A stretch of DNA of 48,450 nt from contig CAJQMY010000010.1 of assembly GCA_905479565.1 (NCBI GenBank), positions 1-48,450 of the forward strand. Direction: 5' to 3'. This document shows positions 33,741 through 41,629 of the stretch, in pieces (positions within the stretch are counted from its first letter, which is position 1; each line of letters begins with the position of its first letter). The stretch comes from an uncultured Candidatus Nitrosopumilus sp. (GTDB lineage Archaea > Thermoproteota > Nitrososphaeria > Nitrososphaerales > Nitrosopumilaceae). The notes under the pieces are model-generated. The model worked only from the letters and a program-made list of their open reading frames with translations, did no database searches and was not told where the DNA came from. The position numbers and the translations under genes are program-made.

Positions 33741-34880
33741 CTATGTGACAATAACACTGCCTATCATCCATGGATGTAATTGACAATAGTAATCATATTC
33801 TCCTGGTGTTTCAAAAGTATGTTTAAACTCTGCACCACCAGACATAAAGTCACTATCAAATCCATTTCCTCCCGGATAATCAAGACCTATTGATTCACCA
33901 TCAACCCAACCTGCAGTTACAGTATGAGGGATTGAACCATCAGAATTAATCCATGTCACAGTTGTTCCCAGGTTAACCATTAGATGTGTTGGTGTATAAC
34001 ACATATTGTTTGTTTCACATCCTGGAACGCCTGCACCTGCGGGCATATCTACAGTATTTGGAGGCAATTCTTTAACCATTACTTCATCATCTACAAATAG
34101 TAATGCTGCCATAGCAGATTCTTCTTCTTCGATCACTTCATGAATTTCTTCTAAGACGTGACTTGCAGAATCATTACCTGATTCATAGATGTTAAGTTGG
34201 ATACCAATGGACTCCACTAGATTTGATGTAATGTAGAGGTCAACAAAACCATAGTGTGCTTCCTTGATTCCCTCTAGCGCTTCATCAGACGAGATTTTAT
34301 CCAATTCGAATTTATGGATGACCTCATCTAGCGCACCTTGGTACTCAGGATCAACATTTTGTGGTTCAGCTGTAAGATGAATTGCTTCAACTGCTGTTGC
34401 TGCATCAAAAGTTCCTTTGTTGTAAAGTTTGAATTTGTCTCCTACTCCATCAATTATGTCGCTTGCTATTCTAGCATCTACATATGCCATATGAACTTCC
34501 TTGATTCCCTCTAGCGCTTCATCAGACGAGATTTTATCCAATTCGAATTTATGGATAAAAACATCTAGTTGTGCTGAAAAGTCTTGATCAGCATTGTGTG
34601 AAGAAGGTATAATCTTACTCGTACTATATTCCTCTGAATGATCATCGGAGTGATTACTAACTGGGAGACTTGTAGAACTTCTAAATGCAGTAGACCAGAT
34701 ATCTTGATATGTTGCTTTTCCACCTGGGTAATCTGAACACAGCATTAATCCACAGATGTCAGTACTAGGTGATGCACCATTCTTGCTTTTTAGGGCATCA
34801 GCATCTGAAACATAATTTGTTCCAAGTACTCCAACAACCATGATTGCTGCCATGAAAATTATCAGACTTGTTTTTTTCAT
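33741..34880 (-). CDS. Secreted helical-repeat protein with C-terminal cupredoxin domain
   Basis: The 379-aa protein has a signal peptide (TSLIIFMAAIMVVGVLG). Two helical repeats of ~110 residues follow, each containing IHKFELDKISSDEALEGIKE, and then a plastocyanin-type domain (TVTWINSDGSIPHTVTAG...YYCQLHPWM) with His-Cys-His-Met copper ligands. The first repeat ends in a metal- or partner-binding style Asp/Glu-rich segment. It probably carries or stores copper, or passes electrons, at the cell surface. The repeats are partly identical at DNA level (see the repeat entries), so one copy was duplicated recently. Confidence 0.85.
   Translation of the reverse strand: MKKTSLIIFMAAIMVVGVLGTNYVSDADALKSKNGASPSTDICGLMLCSDYPGGKATYQDIWSTAFRSSTSLPVSNHSDDHSEEYSTSKIIPSSHNADQDFSAQLDVFIHKFELDKISSDEALEGIKEVHMAYVDARIASDIIDGVGDKFKLYNKGTFDAATAVEAIHLTAEPQNVDPEYQGALDEVIHKFELDKISSDEALEGIKEAHYGFVDLYITSNLVESIGIQLNIYESGNDSASHVLEEIHEVIEEEESAMAALLFVDDEVMVKELPPNTVDMPAGAGVPGCETNNMCYTPTHLMVNLGTTVTWINSDGSIPHTVTAGWVDGESIGLDYPGGNGFDSDFMSGGAEFKHTFETPGEYDYYCQLHPWMIGSVIVT
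34259..34319. repeat. 61-bp direct repeat, copy 1
   Basis: These 61 bases are identical to 34496-34556 and encode the same helical segment of the cupredoxin protein. The sequence on both sides of the repeat differs. Confidence 0.9.
34496..34556. repeat. 61-bp direct repeat, copy 2
   Basis: Identical in all 61 bases to 34259-34319, with start points 237 bp apart (a multiple of 3). Recombination between the copies would remove or add one in-frame unit of 79 residues. Confidence 0.9.
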
Positions 34881-34922
34881 TATATCAACAAAAAAAATTT
34901 ACTTTTAAACCATCAGTGCGTT

Positions 34923-34960
34923 ATTCAAACTTATTCTAATCATTTAGAATAAGTTTGAAT
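34923..34960. promoter_or_regulatory. 17+17 bp perfect inverted repeat upstream of the cupredoxin gene
   Basis: Arms 34923-34939 (ATTCAAACTTATTCTAA) and 34944-34960 are perfectly complementary, with the 4-nt loop TCAT. The near arm is 43 bases before the cupredoxin ATG, so the element lies at or just upstream of the promoter. An operator for a dimeric or tetrameric regulator, perhaps metal-responsive, is the best guess; a terminator for the upstream zinc-ribbon gene is possible. Confidence 0.6.
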
Positions 34961-35012
34961 ATAAATGACAGTATCATTTTGATTTTGCATTTTATTTATC
35001 CCTACAAATCAT

Positions 35013-35043
35013 ATTAGTTTTGGAACTAATAGGTGGAATTAGT
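35013..35043. promoter_or_regulatory. ATTAGTT / AACTAAT inverted repeat plus a third half-site
   Basis: ATTAGTT (35013-35019) and AACTAAT (35024-35030) form a 7-bp stem with loop TTGG, and ATTAGT recurs at 35038-35043. The AACTAAT core also appears in the AATTAGA cluster at 32.6 kb, so both may bind the same protein. Confidence 0.4.
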
Positions 35044-35159
35044 AGAATGTTTGTTCATTTAATCCAGACAGATACAGTGACAAATTGAATTTGTGATTAT
35101 AAGAGTCACAATACCTTTTTGAGAGCATATGAAATTAAAGTCCTTCTATGTTATTTCGG

Positions 35160-35318
35160 TTATTTTGATTTTCTCTTTCCTCGAAGCGCGATATTGCAGC
35201 ACGGACATGACAAATCCTGTGTGAGTAAATACACATCACATGATGTGCACCTCTTAGTGCCTTTGTCGTATCTTTTTCTGTCTGCCTTGTATCTCTCGCA
35301 AATTCCTCTGCACGTCAA
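35160..35318 (-). CDS. Intact small zinc-ribbon protein
   Basis: Starting at TTG 35318 the product is 52 aa: MTCRGICERYKADRKRYDKG, then TKRCTSCDVY and LSCPCCNIALRGKRK. The pairs CxxxC, CxxC and CPCC with basic flanks suggest zinc-dependent nucleic-acid binding. The frame is open further upstream, but that part (MWIFLFVCSITIYL) is hydrophobic and does not resemble the two relatives nearby. It is the only one of the three without a break. Confidence 0.65.
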   Translation of the reverse strand: MTCRGICERYKADRKRYDKGTKRCTSCDVYLLTQDLSCPCCNIALRGKRKSK

Positions 35319-35420
35319 ATAAATCGTTATAGAACATACAAACAAAAAAATCCACAATCATTTAGATCATTACAACATCATGGAATGATGATCTAAATTA
35401 TTAGTAAGTCCAAACCAGAA

Positions 35421-35705
35421 TTGATCATAGTGGCCTTGGATGTGAAATTCCGTCAGTTGTTGCAAGGAGAGCTTGCCAAAACATTAGATAAAATAACTGA
35501 AGACAGAAAATCAAACTTTTCAAAAACATGGCGATGTAAAAATGAAGAAGACTTTCTATACGAATGGCATTTGGGAAAAGTCGATGACTTTTGTCTGAAT
35601 CAGTATTTCATACACTATCACGAAACACCAACTAATGCGGACAAAGATGAGATCCGAGGAATATTGCTAGTACACGCTAGGATTTCAGAGACAGATTGGC
35701 AATAA
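35421..35705 (+). CDS. Uncharacterised 94-aa protein
   Basis: A TTG start at 35421 (or 35436, giving MDVKFRQLLQ) leads to a mixed alpha/beta protein with aromatic and His-rich middle (WRCKNEEDFLYEWHLGKVDDF; FIHYHETPTNADKDEI). No family recognised. It is divergent from the intact zinc-ribbon gene with 102 bases between them. Confidence 0.5.
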   Translation: MIIVALDVKFRQLLQGELAKTLDKITEDRKSNFSKTWRCKNEEDFLYEWHLGKVDDFCLNQYFIHYHETPTNADKDEIRGILLVHARISETDWQ

Positions 35706-35735
35706 AATAGAAGTTATTTCGGAATAATCATAATT

Positions 35736-35945
35736 CTAGCATCTCTTTGCTTCTTCTGACAGTTTTGCCTTCCAATGCCTATTTCTGGGTTTGACTCTCA
35801 ATCTACATCCACAACAGGGACAAAATGCTCCATTCCATTTTAGAAATATGTTGCAAATATGACATCTCTTTTGTCCTGAGCTGTATCTTCTCGCATTGGA
35901 AAGTCTTTATGCCCTGTATCGGAGACAAGCGTCTTTGCAGGCCAT
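35736..35945 (-). pseudogene. Zinc-ribbon family gene with an in-frame stop
   Basis: From ATG 35945 the frame reads MACKDACLRYRA, then TAA at 35907-35909, then RLSNARRYSSGQKRCHICN, FLKWNGAFCPCCGCRLR and VKPRNRHWKAKL to TAG at 35736. This is the same family as 35160-35318 (CxxxC...RY..G.KRCxxC...CPCC..LR.K.R). One nonsense codon separates the first cysteine pair from the rest. A downstream fragment could still fold as a ribbon if re-initiated. Confidence 0.75.
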
Positions 35946-36474
35946 CGTCATACCATCAGTGTATGTGAGTTTGAATTTGCTCAATTTTTTGACAGCATCT
36001 GCAAGTAATCATGGTTAGGACACATTGTAAATTTTCCGAGACAATGCCCGGATACCGGGAACAATACCGGACAGTATACGGATTGTTAAAAATAGAATAA
36101 TAAGACTTGTTTTATTTTTTTCTTTCTTTTAGAATAAAGCATTAAGAGATTAATATGAAAAAACTTTCATTAATTTTTACAATTAGTTTTATTACGTAAC
36201 CTTAACCATTCTTTTTGTTTATCAATAAGTTCTTTTTTCTAAAAAATTACTTTAGGTATCTTTTACCACATCCCTTTTTAAGCAGTAGTACATTTTCAAA
36301 TAATGTAATTTGGTTCAAAATACAACTTTGACTTATAATTACATCTGATATAACAAGCAAATTTTTTTCGAGTCCTTGAGAAGATTTTATTCGAAGTAAA
36401 TGTAACCATAATTCTTTTACGGTTTAGGTTTTTTAAAAAAATACACAATATTCGATTTGAATAAGAGATCAGTC
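35946..36474. other. 530-bp AT-rich region without a clear gene
   Basis: Mostly AT-rich with many stops in all frames. It holds an 18-aa minus-strand ORF at 35956-36012 (MITCRCCQKIEQIQ) that could be a trace of another zinc-ribbon start, and a GC-rich hairpin pair at 36047-36087. Nothing else is supported. Confidence 0.4.
36047..36087. repeat. GC-rich hairpin pair
   Basis: CCCGGATACCGGG (36047-36059) is a 5-bp stem with a 3-nt loop. Directly after it AACAAT-A-CCG (36060-36069) pairs with CGG-ATTGTT (36079-36087), giving 9 bp with one bulged A. The words ACAATGCCCGGA and ACAATACCGGA make the two units look like diverged copies. The contrast with the AT-rich surroundings is strong. Confidence 0.45.
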
Positions 36475-36911
36475 TTATCCTTTTTGGATTTCACTCCTTA
36501 ACTCGTTTAATTTACATTGAACAATATCTCTAGGCGAATGAATATCGTATTGTTTTCCACAAGACAAACAATCTTCTTCTAAATCAAAATCAGAGTCAAT
36601 TTCAGGCTCAAAATCTGGTTTTTTAGATTCAAAATCCTCTAAAGGGTTAGAAAAAAAGGCTCAGAGGGATTCACCAGGATCTCATCTCACATCTACACAC
36701 CCATCTTCTAAAAGAGAAGGGATTACAGTTTTGCAATTATAGCCCTTCCCATCTAGTTCTGCAAGATTAGCCCTATAGTATTTCGTATAACTTTGATACA
36801 AGTAATCTTGCTACCAAGCATAATTTTACTTTGAGCATATTTTTTCATTGTTGAGTTTACTAAGTATGTTTCAGTATTAGAAATGCGATGAAGTAAACAT
36901 GTGTAAAGCAT
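36475..36911 (-). pseudogene. Unrecognised gene destroyed by three apparent 1-bp deletions
   Basis: Consecutive minus-strand segments read as one protein if frames are joined. From ATG 36911: MLYTCLLHRISNTETYLVN and KKYAQSKIMLGS. After a shift near 36808: DYLYQSYTKYYRANLAELD and YNCKTVIPSLLEDG. After a shift near 36685: DEILVNPSEPFF. After a shift in the seven-T run (36651-36657): NPLEDFESKKPDFEPEIDS and EEDCLSCGKQYDIHSPRD, ending at 36475. Each break fits a single missing base. The intact protein would be ~145 aa, helical at the start and acidic with a CxxC motif at the end. Family not recognised. Confidence 0.65.
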
Positions 36912-37064
36912 CTAATACTAAGTAAATCCAGACAATTAATTCTAGTTTGTCAGATATTATCTCTTAATTAACTCTAGTCCACAATTATGAAATTACCATA
37001 AAACAACTATAAATTAACGTGGAATAGATACTAAATCTATTTAAAATAACACAGTTCTAAGACA

Positions 37065-38048
37065 TTGTTGATTTTTCAAAATAAAATATTATTTGGAATG
37101 ATATTTTTTCTAACAATATCATTCATTCTTCCAGTAAATGCAGAAATAGAATCACCGAGACAGCAAATGAATAAAGGAATATCATCTGAAAGCATTCTTT
37201 GTAAAAGTGGATTAGATCTAGTAATCAGAACAAACGGTTCCCCAGCTTGTGTAAAACCAGAAACTGCAGAAAAAATGGAAAAGATAGGGATATTGTCTAC
37301 AATAAAATTTGCAGATTTGAATAATAACATTAAATCTTTCCAAGCCACGAACAGAGAAATTACAACAGTTCCTGCATCGTCAATGTCAATTGTAAATTTC
37401 TATATCACTGATCATGATTTGAATATTGCACATAATGGGGTTGAAGTTATTCCTATTGAAGGTCTTTTTGAATTTACAGTAAATGGGATTCCTATTGAAG
37501 GTCCTGAAAACATGATAGAGACAGGGCCCAATAGGGGTCAATTTTACATTAGACTAGAATTACCTGAAACAGTAAATGGAAAACCATTAAGTCAAGACGA
37601 CATCGTATTGATAAAATACTTGGATGAATCAGATCATTCTGGAGAAGAAAGAGTTATTCTAAAATCAGTTCCGCTTACAAAGACATTTGCAAAAGTACAA
37701 ACATTTGGAGGAGGTTCCAGAATAGGTCATGATTTTATAGTTAGAATTTATGAACCAGATGCAAATAGAGATTCAAAAAATGTAGATAGAATCCCGCTAA
37801 GCGAATTAGAGTACAGAGGGGATGGTGGAATTAGAACCACTTTAGCAAATCCAAAATTTGACGCTAATTCAGCATATCTTTTAGAAACTGGACCAAACTC
37901 AAATAACTTTGAAGTTCAGATAAAGATTCCTCGACAACTAGATGGGAAAACAATCCACATTGGAGACAAATATGAAATTAGATATATCGACAAATCCACC
38001 CCATCCAACACAAATGAAAAAATCATCCTCAAAGGTAGAATAGGATAA
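37065..38048 (+). CDS. Secreted Ig-like surface protein
   Basis: The 327-aa product has a signal peptide (IFFLTISFILPVNA; start TTG 37065, or ATG 37098). A short Cys segment follows (LCKSGLDLVIRTNGSPACVKP), then two Ig-like units, each with Asn/Asp-rich loops (ITDHDLNIAHNGVEVIP; IYEPDANRDSKNVDRIP) and the strand ETGPNxxxFxVxIxIP. Probable surface layer or adhesion component. Unit sequences are related to the protein at 269-1396. Confidence 0.7.
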   Translation: MLIFQNKILFGMIFFLTISFILPVNAEIESPRQQMNKGISSESILCKSGLDLVIRTNGSPACVKPETAEKMEKIGILSTIKFADLNNNIKSFQATNREITTVPASSMSIVNFYITDHDLNIAHNGVEVIPIEGLFEFTVNGIPIEGPENMIETGPNRGQFYIRLELPETVNGKPLSQDDIVLIKYLDESDHSGEERVILKSVPLTKTFAKVQTFGGGSRIGHDFIVRIYEPDANRDSKNVDRIPLSELEYRGDGGIRTTLANPKFDANSAYLLETGPNSNNFEVQIKIPRQLDGKTIHIGDKYEIRYIDKSTPSNTNEKIILKGRIG

Positions 38049-38121
38049 GAGGTTTGATGGATCAACTTTGTCAAGGTTTAGCATAACCTAAAGATTTTAT
38101 TCAAACCTACAAAGTATTGTT

Positions 38122-38958
38122 GTGCTTAATACAGTATACAAAGACGCAATCATCAATAGAGACAAAATGCTCTCAATACTAAAGGGCCCTAAATTTGAAC
38201 AGATTTTACAAAAAGCACGTGATAATTGGATAGAATTCATGCCTACAAAAAAAGAAGTAGTTACCGCAGGGATTGATTCTAGTTTCAATAATACAAAATT
38301 TCAAGGCATTGAACTATGGGCAACTACTGCTGTTTCAGTAAAATCAAATGGCGAAATTTTAGTAGATCTACATAAATCAGGATTAGGATCAGCTGATGAC
38401 ATTTCAAGTATTGCAAGTAAAATGGAAATAGAAGCGTGTGAGAAAACAGTAGACAATGTAGACATGGTCTTGATGGATGGATCTCTACATTCACAATTGA
38501 TGACCAGACAAGCAAATTTAGGCGCATCAATTGTAAAAATAATGAAAAAAAAAGATAATGTAATATTCATAGCAAAGACGTCAAACACAAAGAAGCAATT
38601 TGAAAATCTAGGTTCTCTTGCAGGAGATATTTTCTATTACAATCATGTAACAAACAAACCAGGATTCAGTAAAATTTTTGTAGAAAAAAAATATGGAGCA
38701 GATAAAATAATTTCTTCAACATTTGTAAGGTTAAATGATTCCACTCCAATAATTAAATTAGAATTTTTAGGAAATCAGCATAATGAAAATGAAGTCAAGT
38801 CAATTATGAATAAATTGCATAAAACCAGTGTCGGAGGATATCCATATGCTCTAAAGCTTGCACACAATAACTGTAAAATATCCGATAAAGAACTTGCAAA
38901 AATGGTTAGTTTGCTAGGATTAAGTAACGAAATAGGTTCACGGGAGGTACTTGGTTGA
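38122..38958 (+). CDS. nurA: NurA 5'-3' nuclease
   Basis: The 278-aa protein has the NurA metal-binding motifs AGIDSSF (Asp52) and VDMVLMDGSLHS (Asp near 117). It works with HerA to resect DNA ends for recombination. It begins at GTG 38122 and is the first gene of nurA-herA-mre11-rad50. herA begins inside its stop codon region (TTGA). Confidence 0.92.
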   Translation: MLNTVYKDAIINRDKMLSILKGPKFEQILQKARDNWIEFMPTKKEVVTAGIDSSFNNTKFQGIELWATTAVSVKSNGEILVDLHKSGLGSADDISSIASKMEIEACEKTVDNVDMVLMDGSLHSQLMTRQANLGASIVKIMKKKDNVIFIAKTSNTKKQFENLGSLAGDIFYYNHVTNKPGFSKIFVEKKYGADKIISSTFVRLNDSTPIIKLEFLGNQHNENEVKSIMNKLHKTSVGGYPYALKLAHNNCKISDKELAKMVSLLGLSNEIGSREVLG

Positions 38959-40487
38959 GTCTAGGTTTTGTAATAGGCGAATCAAAGCCTACAATTGTTA
39001 CGGCAATTACTTCAAGAGCACTATCAGTAGGAGAATATATCAAAATTGGCTCAGATGAAGGAGAAATTTTAGGATTGGTAGAAAGATCTTCAATTTCTAG
39101 TGCAGCGTTTACAGACGTAAGAAATTTTGATGAAGCTTCAGAGAGTACTGAAATTGCTGAGATAAATAAAAGAGACAAAACATTCACTGCCCATATCGGA
39201 ATTTTAGGATTTTTAAAAAATTTAAGAAAAGGCCAGTCAATTATACCAGCAATTCCTCCAATTCCAGGTACGGAAATTACTTTGCCAAGCAAACAAGACT
39301 TGGAAGAAATATTTAGTCCGGAAAAAGAAGGATGGGTAAGCATCGGAAATCTTTTGCGAAATAAATCAATTGATGCCAAAGTGAATTTAGATAAGATTGT
39401 TTCAAGACACTTAGGAATTCTTGCAATGACGGGTATGGGTAAAAGTAATTTAGTGTCACTAATTACAAAACAAATTTCAAAATTAAAAGGGACAGTAATA
39501 ATTTTTGATTATCATAATGACTATACAAGTCTAAATATTCCACGAATTAATGTAGTTGATGCAAAAATAAACCCAAGATTATTAGATGCTGATCAGTTAT
39601 CAGAAGTATTAGAAATTAGAGATGGTGCAAATGTTCAACAGCGTGTTTTAAGAATGGCATTTACAAAACACGTAAAGGAATCAAAAGAATTTTGGAGCAA
39701 ATTAGAAAGTGAAGTAGATTACATAGTAAATTCCGAAGATAAAAAATTAAAAGAAATTAGAACGTCTGCATATAGGGTTCAAGACATTATTGAAGATGCT
39801 CAAAGAAGATTTGAAGATATTTTGGATCCAGATATGGGAGACCCAATTAGTTTCATTAAAGAAGGCAGAACAAATATTCTAAACATTTCAGAACTATCTG
39901 AAAAGCAAGCAAATGTGGCAGTTGCGTTTTACTTACAACAACTACTCAAAGATAGAAAAGATGCAAGCATTGCAAAACACAGAAAAACTAAAAGAGAAAG
40001 GAATTTCAAATTTAATTCACCAATTTTTGTAATCATTGAAGAGGCACATGTATTTATTCCAAAAGACCACGACACCAGTGCGAAATATTGGGCTGCTAAA
40101 ATTGCCAGGGAAGGTAGAAAGTTCGGATTAGGGCTCGGAGTGGTTTCTCAGCGACCACGCAGTGTTGATCTAAATGTGCTCAGTCAGATGGGCTCATTTG
40201 CAATAATGAAGATCATTCAAGAGGATGATCAGCGACAAATTGCATCTGCGACAGAGTCAACTAGTCGGGAATTAATTGCTCAATTAACATCACTAAACGT
40301 CGGAGATGCAGTTCTTGTGGGACAATGGACAAATCTTCCATCATTAGTTCATGTTGAAGAAGTAAAAGAGAAGATGATGGGAGCAGATCAAAGTGCAATC
40401 AAGGCATGGGCAAAGACAGAGAAAATGAATGAGATTGCAGTAGAAGCAACTCAAGGGTTGGTACAGAAAGAGTTACTATTAGACTAA
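38955..40487 (+). CDS. herA: HerA DNA translocase/helicase
   Basis: The 510-aa protein has an N-terminal HAS-barrel region (to ~residue 130), the P-loop GILAMTGMGKSNL (159-164) and Walker B VIIEEAHVF, then the conserved GVVSQRPRSVDLNVLSQ. Hexameric HerA drives DNA through NurA. It starts at TTG, overlapping nurA by 4 bases, and ends at TAATG, where mre11 starts. Confidence 0.94.
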   Translation: MSLGFVIGESKPTIVTAITSRALSVGEYIKIGSDEGEILGLVERSSISSAAFTDVRNFDEASESTEIAEINKRDKTFTAHIGILGFLKNLRKGQSIIPAIPPIPGTEITLPSKQDLEEIFSPEKEGWVSIGNLLRNKSIDAKVNLDKIVSRHLGILAMTGMGKSNLVSLITKQISKLKGTVIIFDYHNDYTSLNIPRINVVDAKINPRLLDADQLSEVLEIRDGANVQQRVLRMAFTKHVKESKEFWSKLESEVDYIVNSEDKKLKEIRTSAYRVQDIIEDAQRRFEDILDPDMGDPISFIKEGRTNILNISELSEKQANVAVAFYLQQLLKDRKDASIAKHRKTKRERNFKFNSPIFVIIEEAHVFIPKDHDTSAKYWAAKIAREGRKFGLGLGVVSQRPRSVDLNVLSQMGSFAIMKIIQEDDQRQIASATESTSRELIAQLTSLNVGDAVLVGQWTNLPSLVHVEEVKEKMMGADQSAIKAWAKTEKMNEIAVEATQGLVQKELLLD

Positions 40488-41629
40488 TGTTATTTTCACA
40501 TATTTCAGATATGCATTTGGGATTAGTACAGTATGGTTCAGAAGAACGTGCACAAGATGTGTATGATGTATTTAATCAAGCAATAGATACATCAATTAAA
40601 GATCATGTAGATTTTGTAATTTTTGCAGGAGATATTTTTCATGTTCCAAATCCAAATGGAACTGCCATCATACAAATGGCAAATGGATTAAAAAGATTAA
40701 AACAAAATAACATTGATTCGTTTTTTATTTTAGGAGAGCACGATATTAGTAGAATTAGGTCAACTCCAATTCCATATATTTATCACAATTTAAAATTTTC
40801 GAAATATATCGGTCAAGGAAGCCCCATAGAATACAAAGGAGTGATTCTAGCAGGATTTGATAAAATAAGAAAAGCAGAAATTTCACAATATGAAGAAAAA
40901 TTTACCGCAATAGACAACAGAGTGAAAGATCACCCAAGACATAAAATTCTACTTCTACATCAAGGCATTACAGAGTTCAACAAGTTTGCAGGAGAATTGC
41001 AATCAACAGACTTACCAAAAAACTTCACATACTATGCAATGGGACATCTTCACGACAAAGATGTCAAACAATTCAATCACCTAAGTGGACCAGTGGCATA
41101 TCCAGGTTCCATAGAATTAACAACCAGTGAAGGGATTAACGAAACAAAAAAAGGGTTCTTAGAAGTAGACATATCAGGAAAAGATGCCATTCCCAATTGG
41201 ATTGAATTAGATGCAAGACCCCAAATTTCATTTAAAACAGAATATCACGATTTAGTAAAAACCATAGAAGAAATTTCTAAAAAGATAGTAACTGAAGGGA
41301 AAAAACCAATCGTTGAGGTAAGAATTCAAGGTGAAAACATAGAAACAGACCATATTCAGGCACAAATAGCCAGACTAAATTCATTGGTTTTGAAATGTTT
41401 TTGGAGAATCAGCACAAAACAGGTTTCTGACTCGTCAGTATTTTTAGATAGACCAAACGTCATCGATGATGAAATGTACAGATTGTCCGTAGATGCCCTA
41501 GGTTCTGAACAATCAGCAAAATTTGCAATAAAAGAACTACTTCCCATATTAATGACAGGTGAAACTAAAGAGGCATCACAGTTAATTTTTGAGAATTTTG
41601 AGAAATTCAAAAAGAGGAATAGGGATTGA
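40487..41629 (+). CDS. mre11: Mre11 DNA double-strand break repair nuclease
   Basis: The 380-aa phosphoesterase has the Mre11 motifs HISDMHLG (Asp8, His10), FAGDIFH (Asp49), a third motif ILGEHDIS, LLHQG and MGHLHDKD. With Rad50 it processes DNA ends. In characterised Mre11 proteins the third motif is GNHD, with Asn84 binding a metal; here that position is Glu84. It overlaps herA by one base and rad50 by four. Confidence 0.93.
   Translation: MLFSHISDMHLGLVQYGSEERAQDVYDVFNQAIDTSIKDHVDFVIFAGDIFHVPNPNGTAIIQMANGLKRLKQNNIDSFFILGEHDISRIRSTPIPYIYHNLKFSKYIGQGSPIEYKGVILAGFDKIRKAEISQYEEKFTAIDNRVKDHPRHKILLLHQGITEFNKFAGELQSTDLPKNFTYYAMGHLHDKDVKQFNHLSGPVAYPGSIELTTSEGINETKKGFLEVDISGKDAIPNWIELDARPQISFKTEYHDLVKTIEEISKKIVTEGKKPIVEVRIQGENIETDHIQAQIARLNSLVLKCFWRISTKQVSDSSVFLDRPNVIDDEMYRLSVDALGSEQSAKFAIKELLPILMTGETKEASQLIFENFEKFKKRNRD

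Noticed and set aside
34259..34556. Possible CRISPR or insertion-sequence repeats
   Set aside because: Only two copies, within one open reading frame, encoding homologous protein segments; no cas genes or transposase.
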